A DNA stretch of 64,000 nucleotides from Micromonospora thermarum (GCF_012034245.1 NZ_JAATEO010000004.1:220254-284253), one strand, 5' to 3'; shown: positions 25,604 through 34,427, numbered from the stretch's first letter. A program made the numbers and translations. The notes: generated by a model not told the origin, from the sequence alone.

Positions 25604-25959
25604 TCCCACTCCTCCCTCGCGGCAGCCCGCCGGGCGACGCGCGGCTGGCGCGCGGCCTCCACCTCCTCCGGGTCGCGGGGTCCGGGCTCGACCGGCGGTC
25701 TGGCCCGCGAGCTGAGCCACGGGTCGTGCTCCCACCAGTCGATGCCGATCTGGCGCGCGGTGTCGACGGAGGCGATGACCAGGCGCAGCTTGAGCGTCAG
25801 CAGCTCGATGTCGAGCAGGCTCACCCGGATGTCACCGGCGATGACGATGCCCCGGTCGAGGACGCGCTCCAGGATGTCGCCGAGGTTCGCCGGCTCGTGT
25901 CCGGCGGGCAGGACCTGCCCGGAGTTCTGCACCACGGAGGGTTGCCGCATCGTGCTCAT
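25600..25959 (-). CDS. gvpJ: Gas vesicle minor shell protein GvpJ
   Basis: The 119-residue protein has the GvpA/J fold core LGDILERVLDRGIVIAGDIRVSLLDIELL. GDI after the GIVI motif and DWWEHDPWLSS downstream mark it as GvpJ rather than GvpA. The tail is charged. The ATG at 25959 (MSTMRQ) has GGGAG upstream and lies one base after the gvpO stop; a start at 25971 is also possible. Confidence 0.88.
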   Translation of the reverse strand: MSTMRQPSVVQNSGQVLPAGHEPANLGDILERVLDRGIVIAGDIRVSLLDIELLTLKLRLVIASVDTARQIGIDWWEHDPWLSSRARPPVEPGPRDPEEVEAARQPRVARRAAAREEWE

Positions 25960-25960
25960 C

Positions 25961-26305
25961 TCAGCTCCCATCCCCCTTGCCGCGCTGGTAGCGGCGCGTT
26001 CGCCGGTAGCCCAGCAGGCTGCCCGTCATGTCCAGCTCCACCTCGTAGAGGCCGAGCAGGTCGGTCGAGGCGGGGATGCGGTGGTCCTCGACCACCTCCA
26101 CGCCGACCAGCCAGCCGTCGTCGGTGGGCTCGATCGAGGTGATCCCGAGGGGGTCCTTGCCGGTCAACGACACGATCTGCCGCAGCCCCTCCCGGGCCGC
26201 CTCGGCGACGGTCACCTCCTCGTACTCCTCCTCGGTGTAGCGGTCGTCGCCCCGGTCGGGCCCGCGCTCCGGGGCGCGGTCGCCGCGGATCCGTCCTGAT
26301 GCCAT
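25961..26305 (-). CDS. gvpO: Gas vesicle protein GvpO
   Basis: The 114-residue protein contains the GvpO domain: AAREGLRQIVSLTGKDPLGITS, DGWLVGVEVVEDHRIP and YEVELDMTGSLLGYRRTRRY. The first 35 residues are charged and variable. In Streptomyces clusters gvpO usually comes first; here it lies between gvpG and gvpJ. Spacing is 1 nt on both sides. Confidence 0.92.
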   Translation of the reverse strand: MASGRIRGDRAPERGPDRGDDRYTEEEYEEVTVAEAAREGLRQIVSLTGKDPLGITSIEPTDDGWLVGVEVVEDHRIPASTDLLGLYEVELDMTGSLLGYRRTRRYQRGKGDGS

Positions 26306-26306
26306 C

Positions 26307-26651
26307 TCATCTCCCTCGCCCGCGGTCCTGGCCGCCCCGCCGCACGGGCCGTCGTCCGGCTGCCTGCCGTCGACCGCCCGGTGGCGACCGCCGGCCGGCG
26401 GCGGGAGGTGTTCCCCCGCCGCCGACCGCCGGCCCGGTCAGCCGCTCCAGGACCTGCTGCTGTCTCCGGTCACGCTCCTCCGGCGTGATGTCGCCGGCCT
26501 CCGCCGCGTGGTCCAGCTCCTCCAGCTCACGCCGGATGTTGACCGGGTTGTACTGCTGCGACTCCGCCTCCCGGGCGATCACCTTGACGACCGCCGTCAG
26601 CCCCCTTACCGGGGCGTACGGCAGGGTCAGCAGCGCCCAGAGGATGTCCAC
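26307..26651 (-). CDS. gvpG: Gas vesicle protein GvpG
   Basis: The 114-residue protein has the GvpG core at the N-terminus: LLTLPYAPVRGLTAVVKVIAREA, then NPVNIRRELEELDHAAEAGDIT. About 45 residues of Gly/Arg/Pro-rich tail follow, longer than in most GvpG proteins and strongly basic. GTG start at 26651, 3 nt after the gvpF stop. Confidence 0.88.
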   Translation of the reverse strand: MDILWALLTLPYAPVRGLTAVVKVIAREAESQQYNPVNIRRELEELDHAAEAGDITPEERDRRQQQVLERLTGPAVGGGGTPPAAGRRSPPGGRRQAAGRRPVRRGGQDRGRGR

Positions 26652-26654
26652 CGG

Positions 26655-27431
26655 TCACTCCACCAACTGGTGCGCGCTGACGAAGTCGTACGGGGCGAGC
26701 GGACCGAGGATCCGCATCCGGATCAGATCCCGCCGCTGCTCGGCGAAGTCCTCCAGCTCCCGGACGAAGTCCTCCTCGCCGTCGGCCTCGACCAGGAAGG
26801 CGACGTTCACCGCGTCCATCTCGTGGCTCGGCGCACGGGGCGCGTTCAGCACCGCGTACGGAGTGAGGGCCTCGACCAGCTCGCTGTTGGCCGCCTCCCG
26901 CCGCAGCTCCACCGCCTGGCTGATCATCTCGCCGAACCGGATCCGCTGCTCGCGGGTCTCCGCCTCCGGCCGCCCGCGCACCTGCTCGGCGAGGTCGGCG
27001 GCGCGCCGGTCGGCGGCCAGGATCTCGCTGAGCACCTCCTGCTCGTCGAACCGGCCGTGCACCGTGTACTGGACCCGGTTCTCGAACTCGTCGAGGGCGG
27101 CGGCGAACCGGTCGTGGTGCGCCTCCAGCAGGTCCTGCACGGCGTCCGGCCCGGTCACCACCGTGCCGAACCGCACCGGCAGCACCGGCGCCACCGCCGC
27201 CGTCCCGTCCAGCAGGGCCTCGTACGCGGTCAGGTCGGCCGGCCGGCCCACCGGCTCTTCCAGCGCCACCTCGCTGACCAGTGCCGCGAGTTCGCCGTGC
27301 CGGACCACGTCGACGTCGCCCGGCGGGTCGCCGACCCCCTGCGCGTCGGGGGTCGGCTCCACGTCGGACGGCACGATGCCGTAGATGAACAGACCGGTCT
27401 CGCCGGTCCCCTGGACGTTCTGGTCGCTCAT
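26655..27431 (-). CDS. gvpF: Gas vesicle protein GvpF
   Basis: The 258-residue protein has GLFIYGIVPSDVE at the start, LPVRFGTVVTG in the middle and LGPLAPYDFVS at the end, the family pattern of GvpF/L. GvpF contacts GvpA at the growing shell. The ATG at 27431 is one base after the gvpA stop. This and the gene at 24779 form the usual F/L pair. Confidence 0.92.
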   Translation of the reverse strand: MSDQNVQGTGETGLFIYGIVPSDVEPTPDAQGVGDPPGDVDVVRHGELAALVSEVALEEPVGRPADLTAYEALLDGTAAVAPVLPVRFGTVVTGPDAVQDLLEAHHDRFAAALDEFENRVQYTVHGRFDEQEVLSEILAADRRAADLAEQVRGRPEAETREQRIRFGEMISQAVELRREAANSELVEALTPYAVLNAPRAPSHEMDAVNVAFLVEADGEEDFVRELEDFAEQRRDLIRMRILGPLAPYDFVSAHQLVE

Positions 27432-27432
27432 C

Positions 27433-27855
27433 TCACCGCTCCTCGTCCCGCCGCTGGCGGGGCCGCTCCCGCTCCGAGCCGCGGTCGGTGAGGGAATCCA
27501 CCACCGCACCGCTGATCTCCTTGGCGGCCTTGCCGAGCCCACCGACGGCCTTGCCCTTGGTGACCGCGCCGGAGGCGTCCTCCAGCAGGTCGGGCAGCCC
27601 CTTCTGGTCCTCCGGGACGATGCTCAGCCGGTCGACCGCCTCGGCGAACCGCAGGTACGTCTCGACGCTGGCGATCACGATCCGGGCGTTGATCTCCAGG
27701 AGCTGGATCCCGACGACGGCGACGGACACCTGCGCGTCGATCACGATGCCCTTGTCCAGCACCGTCTCCACGACGTCGGCGAGATTGCTGCCACCGCTGC
27801 CGGCGCGCTCCAGCGCACCACCTGGCTGACCGCCGGTCGTTGTCGCCACTGTCAT
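27433..27855 (-). CDS. gvpA: Gas vesicle major shell protein GvpA
   Basis: The 140-residue protein has the nearly invariant GvpA core [20 protein letters not shown] and [18 protein letters not shown], which builds the ribbed shell. A tail of about 65 residues, ending in a charged Arg/Glu stretch, follows; such tails are typical of actinobacterial GvpA but absent from the about 70-residue cyanobacterial form. It is the only GvpA-type protein here without the GDI signature, so I call it the main shell protein. ATG at 27855 overlaps the upstream stop by 4 nt. Confidence 0.9.
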   Translation of the reverse strand: MTVATTTGGQPGGALERAGSGGSNLADVVETVLDKGIVIDAQVSVAVVGIQLLEINARIVIASVETYLRFAEAVDRLSIVPEDQKGLPDLLEDASGAVTKGKAVGGLGKAAKEISGAVVDSLTDRGSERERPRQRRDEER

Positions 27856-29063
27856 TCGTCACGCTCCTCTCGCCGGCGGCGCACCACCGGCCGTCGGGGG
27901 GCTTCGGGGGTACGGCGGACCGGGCGGGGCCGCTCCGGGGCCTCCTCGCGGGGCTGTGCGCGACGGGCCCGTTCCGGCTGCCGGCGACGCGGCGGGGGCG
28001 CCTCCTCCTCGGGCTCCTCCTCTTCGCCGTACCCCTCGTCGTAGTCCTCGCCCTCGTCGTAGGCGTCGTACTCGTCCTCCTCCGCCGGACGGCGACGGAC
28101 GACCGGGCGACGCCGGCCACGCGCGGCGGGCCGCCGCTCCTCGCGGGGCTCCTCCTCGATCTCCTCCTCTTCCTCCGGCTCCGGCTCGGGCCGGCCGCGC
28201 TCCGCGCGCTCGCGCTGCTCCTGCTCCTCGCGCAGGGCCGTCTCGTGGTCCTTGACCACCTGCGAGTCCTCGATCTCGCCGCGCCAGCCCTCGACCGAGT
28301 CCGGGTCCAGCACGGTCTGCGTCATCACGTGCCGGACGAAGTGCTTGAGCTCCAGCCGGACGCGCCGCCCCTGGGCCCGCCACAGGTTGCCGGTGTGCTC
28401 GAAGAGACCCTGCGGGTGGTACTCCAGCACCACCAGGATCCGGGTGAGTTCCGGCGCGACCTCGTGGAAGCTGACCGTGCCGTCCACCGAGCCCTTCTCG
28501 CCCTTGGACCGCCAGTGAATCAGCCGGTCCGGGATCTGCCGGACGATCGTCGACTCCCAGGTGCGGTGCGACCAGAAGACCTGGGCCTTCCAGGTCATCT
28601 TCTCGTCGGAGTCCTTCTCGGCCTGCTCGACCTTCTTCATGAAGCTGGGGAAGTCGGCGAACTGGGTCCACTGGTTGTACGCGACCCGGACCGGCACCCC
28701 GACCTCGATCGTCTCGACGATGTTGGTGACCTTCAGCTTCTTGCCGCCGCCACCCTTGCCGCCCTTACCGCCGCCGAAGGCCGACATGAGCTTCTCCTTA
28801 CCGCCGGCGATCCCGGCATGGACCATCGCCTTCATCGGTGAGCTGCCCTCGGCGAGCTTCTGCGCGCCGGTCGCGGCGGCGATCAGCCCCGGGCCGCCGC
28901 CCTGCTTGGCGTACTCGCTCAGCCGTCCCGTGGCACCGGTGATCCGCTCGGTCACCACCTGCACGGCGCGTTCACCGATCGCGCTCGCCAGGTTGCGCAC
29001 CTCGCCACCGAGCTGGGTCCGGACCTTGTCCGCCAGCCCGCCGGGGTTCGTGGTCGCGGTCAT
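27852..29063 (-). CDS. SRPBCC-domain protein of the gas vesicle operon
   Basis: The 403-residue protein has three parts: a helical N-terminus (to about 105, ending [12 protein letters not shown]), an SRPBCC (polyketide cyclase/START-like) domain (about 110-255, with [22 protein letters not shown] and DRLIHWRS), and about 140 residues of alternating Glu- and Arg-rich tail. SRPBCC proteins bind hydrophobic ligands; genes of this type occur in actinobacterial gvp clusters but their role there is unclear. The alternating acidic and basic blocks suggest an intrinsically disordered interaction tail. ATG 29063; a GTG at 29069 overlapping the upstream stop is an alternative. Confidence 0.82.
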   Translation of the reverse strand: MTATTNPGGLADKVRTQLGGEVRNLASAIGERAVQVVTERITGATGRLSEYAKQGGGPGLIAAATGAQKLAEGSSPMKAMVHAGIAGGKEKLMSAFGGGKGGKGGGGKKLKVTNIVETIEVGVPVRVAYNQWTQFADFPSFMKKVEQAEKDSDEKMTWKAQVFWSHRTWESTIVRQIPDRLIHWRSKGEKGSVDGTVSFHEVAPELTRILVVLEYHPQGLFEHTGNLWRAQGRRVRLELKHFVRHVMTQTVLDPDSVEGWRGEIEDSQVVKDHETALREEQEQRERAERGRPEPEPEEEEEIEEEPREERRPAARGRRRPVVRRRPAEEDEYDAYDEGEDYDEGYGEEEEPEEEAPPPRRRQPERARRAQPREEAPERPRPVRRTPEAPRRPVVRRRREERDE

Positions 29064-29065
29064 GC

Positions 29066-29488
29066 TCACCGCCCCCGCTCGCCGGCGCCGGCGCCGGCGC
29101 CGGTGTCGTCACCCGACCGGTCCGTACCGCCCGACTGCTCCTCGTTCGACGGCTGGTCCGCACCCGACTCCGCGGCCCCGCCCTTGCGGCGCAGCGCGTC
29201 GGCCGAGCCGCGCAGCTTGCCGCTGAGCGCGTCGATGCCGCTGCCCGCGGCGGCGGTCGCCGCCGCCTTGCCGGCGGTGGCGAGCGGACGGCCGAGCTTG
29301 CCGAGGTTGGCCAGTTGGGGTGACGACTGCAACAGGTTCTGGCCGACCTTCAGCAGCCCGCCGGAGTTGTGGCTGGCCCGGCCGGCGGCGACCGCGGCCG
29401 CCAGGACCAGGGCCTTCCGCATCTTGCGGCGGCGCCCGAGGAGGTAGCCGACGCCCACCGCCAGACCGATTCGTGCTCCCCTGTTCAT
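29066..29488 (-). CDS. Small first gene of the gas vesicle operon
   Basis: The 140-residue protein starts with a short hydrophobic/basic segment (ARIGLAVGVGYLLGRRRKMRKALVLAAAVAAG) that could sit in or on a membrane or vesicle surface. The remainder is helical and Ala/Gly rich with an acidic disordered tail. The pattern GYLLGRRRKMRKAL is shared with small proteins opening actinobacterial gvp clusters; no function is established. A strong GGAGAAC ribosome-binding site precedes the ATG at 29488. Confidence 0.72.
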   Translation of the reverse strand: MNRGARIGLAVGVGYLLGRRRKMRKALVLAAAVAAGRASHNSGGLLKVGQNLLQSSPQLANLGKLGRPLATAGKAAATAAAGSGIDALSGKLRGSADALRRKGGAAESGADQPSNEEQSGGTDRSGDDTGAGAGAGERGR

Positions 29489-29608
29489 CAGTTCTCCTTC
29501 GCTCCCCGGAGCGGAGACACCTGATCGACGGCGGACCGAGAAACAGCCACCGGGGAGAAGCACATGGGGCCCGCGATCAGGTGCCCGGTTAAGCGGACCC
29601 GGCGGGCA

Positions 29609-29633
29609 GTACCCCGGGGCAGATTCGCAAAAC
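29609..29633 (-). promoter_or_regulatory. Candidate SigB-type stress promoter of the gas vesicle operon
   Basis: On the minus strand GTTT, 15 nt, then GGGTAC matches the SigB-family consensus GNNT-N14-16-GGGTAY. It would give a leader of about 110 nt before the first gene of the cluster. The intergenic stretch 29489-29752 holds no other feature I can name. Confidence 0.5.
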
Positions 29634-29752
29634 CTATTGGGGGACGGCCCGGGCGATGCCTTTTACGAGCAGTCAGAATCGAGGGGTAGAGCCTCGCAAA
29701 AAGGACGTCCAGGCAGCGAGGAACAGGGAATACGCGATCAGGAAGAGAATTC

Positions 29753-30262
29753 TCAGAGAGCCGGAGGCGTGGAGTCGAGGCAGATTTCGGCGCGCATTCG
29801 GCCGCCGTCCTCGCGCAATTTCGCACCGCATTTGGAAAGAACCGACAACGCCCCGAAATTGTCCGGTGTGGTCTCGGCGACGACCTGTCGCATCCCGGCG
29901 GCCGCCGCCTCGTTGAGCAGTCCCCGCAGCGCGGCCGGCCCGATGCCCTGGCCACGCGCCGAGCGCCCGAGCCACAGCCCGGTCTCGACCGTGCCCGGCT
30001 CGTCACAGCGCGTCATACGGATCATCCCGACGACCTCGCCGCCCGCCAGGATCGCGTACATCTGGGTGCCCGTGGGGCCGTCCAGCCCGCCGAAGCTCGC
30101 CCGGTGGAACTCGCGGAACGCCTGCCGGCGCGCGTGCGACCAGCCGGCCGGCGCCTCGACCGGGGGCATGACGTCGGCCGGCTCCGCCTCCGCAGCCGCT
30201 ACGGAGAGCAACGACTCCAGGTTGCCTTCGCTCACCGGCTCCAACCGCACCGCACTTGCCAC
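29753..30262 (-). CDS. GNAT family N-acetyltransferase (RimJ/RimL-like)
   Basis: The 169-residue protein has the acetyl-CoA loop RSARGQGIGPAALRGLLNEAA and the C-terminal strand NFGALSVLSKCGAKL, typical of the RimJ/RimL branch. Its substrate is unknown. The GTG at 30262 has CAGACT 7 nt upstream, so it is probably leaderless. The gene is separated from the gas vesicle operon by its own stop and the SigB-type promoter. Confidence 0.85.
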   Translation of the reverse strand: MASAVRLEPVSEGNLESLLSVAAAEAEPADVMPPVEAPAGWSHARRQAFREFHRASFGGLDGPTGTQMYAILAGGEVVGMIRMTRCDEPGTVETGLWLGRSARGQGIGPAALRGLLNEAAAAGMRQVVAETTPDNFGALSVLSKCGAKLREDGGRMRAEICLDSTPPAL

Positions 30263-30365
30263 GTGCCGCAGTCTGCCGGGCTTACCGGCCCGAGTCCACC
30301 CCGTTGGGACCCGACTGGCGGTCCGGTCGGAGGTATCGGCCGGTCGGCCCCCATCGTGTTCCTCC

Positions 30366-31430
30366 TCACGCTCCGTCGCCGAACTCGCAGAGAACGGCCG
30401 AGGCGTCGTCGGCGGCCTTGTGCCGACGGAGGCGGTCCGGCAGGTCCCGCTCGGCCGCCCGTACCCGGTCGATCAGCGCCGCCGGACCCTCGGCGGTGAC
30501 CAGGTCCAGCAGACCGGTCCAGTCGAACAGGCCGAAATGCTCCACCGCCGCGGAGGCCCCGTCGCTGAGCAGCGCCGCCCGGCGCAGCCCTCCCGGGCCG
30601 CCGAGCGGCACCGTTCCGGCCAGGGCGTGGTACGCGGCGTCCGGGTCCGACGCCGCCACCCAGTAGCCGTGCGTCCGGTTCATCCGCTCCCGCTGCACCC
30701 CGACGGCGTGCCGGAACCGGGTGGACCGGTCGGCGTCGTCCGGGAGCCCCGCCGCCGTGGTCCGCAGGTCCGCCAGCGCGGTGTGCAGCCGGTCGTCGGT
30801 CACCACGTTCACCTGGCCGCCGACGTCCAGCACCAGCGGGCTGTCGCAGAGCACCAGCCAGTCGACCTGGTCGCCGCCGTCCCGCAGCAGGCACACCGTG
30901 CTCGACGGGGTGCCCGGGTGATCCAGGTCGCACTGGTCGCCGTGGTCGGCCCGGACCGCCAGGATGGCCGCCGCGAGGTTGCTCATCAGCGTCGCCGCCG
31001 GCCGGGCCGCCTCGGCCAGCCCGATCCGGGCCGCGAGATGCCGGACGTACCACGAGGGGCCGTGCACGCAGCCGGTGTCGAAACCCTCCGGCACGGTGGC
31101 ACCGTCGAGCACGCCGACCAGCGGCCCGAACCGGAACACCACGTCCTCGTTGACCGGCCGGCCGGGTGCCGGAGCCGACGCCGACCGCACGCGCATCGTC
31201 CGGGCGATCGCGGACCGTCGCGGGTCGTCCACCGCCTCCGGGGCCCGGCTCCCGACCCGCGGGTCGGCCGGGTCGCGGACCCGGCTCACGCCGGTGCCCA
31301 GGTCCTCGGCGGTGTACGGCGCGTCGACCACCCACTCGTGCGGCTGCGGCCCGGTCGCCGTCGCCGGTGCCGGGGCGGCAGGTCGAGCCGGCCGCCCCGC
31401 CGGTCGCCCGCTCCGGTCCGTCCCACCCAT
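30366..31430 (-). CDS. PP2C-like phosphatase-fold protein
   Basis: The 354-residue protein has a disordered N-terminal part (about 1-75) and a PP2C-like domain: NEDVVF, LVGVLDGAT, LVLCDSPLVLDV and LLSDGAS, with Asp residues where PP2C enzymes bind metals. Conservation is partial, so activity as a Ser/Thr phosphatase is plausible but unproven. A paralogue lies at 56787-57623. The ATG at 31430 has GGAGGGAGC upstream; the longer frame to 31520 is Arg-rich and looks non-coding. Confidence 0.7.
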   Translation of the reverse strand: MGGTDRSGRPAGRPARPAAPAPATATGPQPHEWVVDAPYTAEDLGTGVSRVRDPADPRVGSRAPEAVDDPRRSAIARTMRVRSASAPAPGRPVNEDVVFRFGPLVGVLDGATVPEGFDTGCVHGPSWYVRHLAARIGLAEAARPAATLMSNLAAAILAVRADHGDQCDLDHPGTPSSTVCLLRDGGDQVDWLVLCDSPLVLDVGGQVNVVTDDRLHTALADLRTTAAGLPDDADRSTRFRHAVGVQRERMNRTHGYWVAASDPDAAYHALAGTVPLGGPGGLRRAALLSDGASAAVEHFGLFDWTGLLDLVTAEGPAALIDRVRAAERDLPDRLRRHKAADDASAVLCEFGDGA

Positions 31431-31661
31431 GGCCCGCTCCCTCCTCCGCCGCCGCCGCAGCCCGTCCCGCCGGCCGGCGCCGGTGCGACGCCCCCGCCTA
31501 CCCGCACCGGAGGCCGGCATGCCGCGCGGGCGCGCGCCGGACCGCGGACAGGGCGCTCGGCGGGGTGCGGATCCCGCTGGACCGGCCCCTTCACCGACCC
31601 TGCGCGTCGCCGTCCCGAGAGAGGTGAGGCCAGGACGGTGTGGGCGACCCGCCCGCGCCGC

Positions 31662-32096
31662 TCAGCGGCGGCGGTTGCGGGCACGGGAGGAACGCAGCCG
31701 GCGCAGCCGGCCGACCAGCACCGGCTCGGCGGCCAGCGCGGCCGGGTTGTCGAGCAGCGCGTTCAACAGTTGGTAGTAGCGGGTCGCGGAGAGACCGAAC
31801 CGGTCCCGGATGGCCTGCTCCTTGGCCCCCGCGTGGCGCCACCACTGCTGCTCGAAGTCGAGGATGCCCCGCTCGCGTTCGGTCAGGCCGTCCGCCGTCC
31901 CGGTGGCCGGCACCATGTCGCCGGCGCCGTCGTCGTCCGGCGGGACCGCCTCGGCGTCAGGCGGGACCGCCTCCACGTCCGGCGCGGGACGGGGCGGGGG
32001 TACGGCGGCCCGCGTGCGGGTGTCGCCGGTCGGCCGCCCGCCGGTCCGGCCGTCCCCGGACGGCTCGGCGGCGGTCGGGGCGGCGTCCGGCGGCAT
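31662..32096 (-). CDS. DUF3263 protein
   Basis: The 144-residue protein has a disordered Pro-rich N-terminal half and the DUF3263 domain: LTERERGILDFEQQWWRHAGAKEQ, SATRYYQLLNALLDNP, and a basic end LRRLRSSRARNRRR. The domain has a helix-turn-helix look and is common in actinobacteria, so DNA binding is likely. The ATG at 32096 is 189 nt from the exporter genes. Confidence 0.88.
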   Translation of the reverse strand: MPPDAAPTAAEPSGDGRTGGRPTGDTRTRAAVPPPRPAPDVEAVPPDAEAVPPDDDGAGDMVPATGTADGLTERERGILDFEQQWWRHAGAKEQAIRDRFGLSATRYYQLLNALLDNPAALAAEPVLVGRLRRLRSSRARNRRR

Positions 32097-32243
32097 GGCA
32101 CTCCTCGCGAGGACGGTCGGCGCGGCGACGCCGACCCGGGGAGACCCAGCCTAGTGGGACTCCCTGCCGGCCGCACGGGTCGACCCGCGCCGTCCGGGCC
32201 GGTCGTGGACGGCGCCGCCCGGCGGCGCCGCGGACGGCGGCAT

Positions 32244-32278
32244 GCCGTGGAAGGCCCCGAACCGGGGCCTTCCACGGC
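32244..32278 (-). terminator. Strong hairpin terminator after the ABC exporter operon
   Basis: GCCGTGGAAGGCCCC and its exact reverse complement form a 15-bp stem with a 5-nt loop, 6 nt after the permease stop codon. Confidence 0.85.
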
Positions 32279-32284
32279 CGGCCG

Positions 32285-33304
32285 TCAGGAGATGTCCCGC
32301 CGACGCATCGTCCAGAGCGCCGCGCCGAGGATCAGCACGAGCGAGACGCCGAGCAGCAGCGACGAGTGCTGCCACGTGATGTCGAGCGTCTCCGGCTTGC
32401 ACTCCCCGAAGTAGGTGGCCTGGCAGGCCTGCCAGTTCTGCAGGGTGACCTTCTTTTCCATCCACGCCGCCACGTACGTGGGCAGCAACCACACCTCGGC
32501 GAAGCGGACCCCGGCCAGCGCGAGCAGGATGGCGACACCGAACTGCCCGACCACGATCACCCCGATCGCCCCGCCCAGGGCCATCGCCGTGTGCCGGCCG
32601 AGCGAGGCCACGGCGAAGCCGACCGTGGCGCCGACCAGCGCGAGCACCACGCCGCGCAGCCCGGTCAGGGCGAACGACTGCCACGCGCCCGACGTCATCT
32701 TCTCGGTGGTGCCGCGCAGCGTCGCGACGATCCAGAAGCTGCCGAACCAGAGCACCGTCGTGGTCACGGCCAGCGCGAGCAGGCCGGTGAGCAGCGCCGC
32801 CAGCTTGGTCAGGAGTACGGTGAGCCGCTTCGGCCGCCACAGCAGCAGGTTCATCATGCCGCCGGTGCTCCACTCGGCCCCGACGAAGGACGCGCCGACC
32901 ACGAACCCGACCAGCGCCAGGATCGCCGCGAGCGGCAGCAGGGTGAAGCCGAAGTTCTCCCGGAAGTCGAACGTGGACGGCAGGAACCAGTCGACCTCGA
33001 TCGACTCACGCGGCGGCGCGGTGATCACCGAGCAGTCATCCGGGAACCGGCCGGGGTCGGCCGCCGTCCCGCCTGACTTCGCCGCCTCGCACGCGGCCCG
33101 CTCCTGTTCCGCCCAGCGCGTCTGCTCCTGGTACTGCTGTTCGGCGGCGGCCTCGGCCTTCGCCCGCGCCGTGGCGTCGATCTTCTCGTTGGTGAGGAAC
33201 ACCCCGCCGACCACGGCGGCCAGCACCAGCAGGCCGAGCACGGTCATCCAGCGGGTGAAGCGCCGCTTCACAAGCCGGCGCAGCTCCGTACGGTAGAGAC
33301 TCAC
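32285..33304 (-). CDS. ABC-2 transporter permease
   Basis: The 339-residue protein has a first membrane segment (WMTVLGLLVLAAVVGGVFL), a periplasm-facing loop with Cys residues, and five further hydrophobic segments, ending with a TM and MRRRDIS. This is the layout of ABC-2 exporter permeases. I chose the GTG at 33304, whose GTGA overlaps the ATPase stop and has GGGAGG 8 nt upstream; a GTG at 33313 is less well placed. Cargo unknown. Confidence 0.85.
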   Translation of the reverse strand: MSLYRTELRRLVKRRFTRWMTVLGLLVLAAVVGGVFLTNEKIDATARAKAEAAAEQQYQEQTRWAEQERAACEAAKSGGTAADPGRFPDDCSVITAPPRESIEVDWFLPSTFDFRENFGFTLLPLAAILALVGFVVGASFVGAEWSTGGMMNLLLWRPKRLTVLLTKLAALLTGLLALAVTTTVLWFGSFWIVATLRGTTEKMTSGAWQSFALTGLRGVVLALVGATVGFAVASLGRHTAMALGGAIGVIVVGQFGVAILLALAGVRFAEVWLLPTYVAAWMEKKVTLQNWQACQATYFGECKPETLDITWQHSSLLLGVSLVLILGAALWTMRRRDIS

Positions 33305-34308
33305 GCGCCCCACCCTCCCGAGGTGGGCTGCTCGGTCCCACCGACCTTCGTGGACTGGTCGACCTGCCGGTGCTGGCCGGGGACCGGCGCGGTGGCGGTC
33401 AGGTCGAGGAAGACGCTCTCCAGGTCGGCGGCGACCCGGGTCAGCTCGCTGACGTAGAGGCCCTGCTCGGCGAGGAGCCGGGTCACCGTGGCGGGCTTGT
33501 CCACCCCGGTGAGCATCAGGTGGTCCGGCTCGGTGCCGGTGACCCGGATTCCCGCCCGGGTCAGCGCCTCGGCGGCGACCGGCAGGTCGGTGGCCGCCTC
33601 GACGCGGACGCGGACGGCGCCGGACGAGTGCCGGGCCAGCACCTCGTCGACCGGGCCGGAGGCGACCCGGCGGCCGAGCGAGATGATCGTGACCGAGTCG
33701 CAGATCAGCTGGATCTCGCCGAGGATGTGGCTGGAGAGCACGACGGTCATGCCGGACTCGGCCAGGTTGCGCATGAGCGTGCGCATCTCCCGGATGCCGC
33801 CCGGGTCGAGGCCGTTGGCCGGCTCGTCGAGGATCAGCAGCTTCGGGTTCTTCAGCAGGGCGGACGCGACCGCGAGGCGCTGCTTCATGCCGAGCGAGTA
33901 CGTCTTCACCCGCTCGCCGGCCCGGTCGCGCAGCCCCACCAGCTCCAGCACCTCGTCGATGCGCGGGGCCGGCACGTCACCGGCGCTGGCAAGCAGGGAC
34001 AGCGTGTCCCGGGCGGTGAAGTGCGGGAAGAACTGCGGGCTCTCCACGATCGCGCCGATGTGGCCGGCGACCGCCGGCAGGGCCGCCGGCACCTCCTGAC
34101 CGAGGATCGCCATCCGGCCGCCGTCGGGCCGGATCAGGCCGAGCAGCGTACGCAGGGTGGTCGTCTTCCCCGATCCGTTCGGCCCGAGGAAGCCGTGCAC
34201 CTGGCCCGCCTCGACCCGCATGTCGAAGCCGTCGAGCGCGTTGCGGGTGCCGCGCCGGCGACTCTTGTAGGTCTTTCGTAGACCTTCGATTTCCAGGACA
34301 GCTGGCAA
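33301..34308 (-). CDS. ABC transporter ATP-binding protein
   Basis: The 335-residue ATPase has Walker A GPNGSGKT, signature YSLGMKQRL and Walker B LLILDEPANGLDP. The C-terminal part of about 100 residues is typical of drug or antibiotic exporters (CcmA-like). It partners the permease immediately downstream. The start is TTG 34308 with GGGAGGTG upstream. Two ATAC-N3-GTAT sites lie 40-75 nt upstream, so a GntR/YtrA-type repressor probably controls the operon. The next gene upstream ends at 34428, so this is a separate transcript. Confidence 0.92.
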   Translation of the reverse strand: MPAVLEIEGLRKTYKSRRRGTRNALDGFDMRVEAGQVHGFLGPNGSGKTTTLRTLLGLIRPDGGRMAILGQEVPAALPAVAGHIGAIVESPQFFPHFTARDTLSLLASAGDVPAPRIDEVLELVGLRDRAGERVKTYSLGMKQRLAVASALLKNPKLLILDEPANGLDPGGIREMRTLMRNLAESGMTVVLSSHILGEIQLICDSVTIISLGRRVASGPVDEVLARHSSGAVRVRVEAATDLPVAAEALTRAGIRVTGTEPDHLMLTGVDKPATVTRLLAEQGLYVSELTRVAADLESVFLDLTATAPVPGQHRQVDQSTKVGGTEQPTSGGWGA

Positions 34309-34347
34309 GCTGCACCTCCCCCGTTGGGTTGGGCGACGAGCGACACC

Positions 34348-34358
34348 ATACTCGGTAT
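34348..34358. promoter_or_regulatory. Operator ATAC-TCG-GTAT (site 1)
   Basis: This 4-3-4 palindrome lies 40 bp upstream of the exporter ATPase start. It matches the core of the palindrome beside the small GntR gene (10665-10679). Confidence 0.5.
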
Positions 34359-34371
34359 ACAACTGGGCGCA

Positions 34372-34382
34372 ATACCCAGTAT
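34372..34382. promoter_or_regulatory. Operator ATAC-CCA-GTAT (site 2)
   Basis: A second 4-3-4 palindrome of the same type, 24 bp from site 1, about two helical turns and a little more. The pair probably brackets the exporter promoter. Confidence 0.5.
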
Positions 34383-34427
34383 GCATTGGCGCATCAAGTC
34401 GCTACCGACAGTGATTCAACGATCCGG

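Noticed and set aside
24465..27855. Several copies of the main gas vesicle shell gene
   Set aside because: The three GvpA-fold genes differ in signature: only 27433-27855 is GvpA-like; the others carry the GDI pattern of GvpJ and GvpS.
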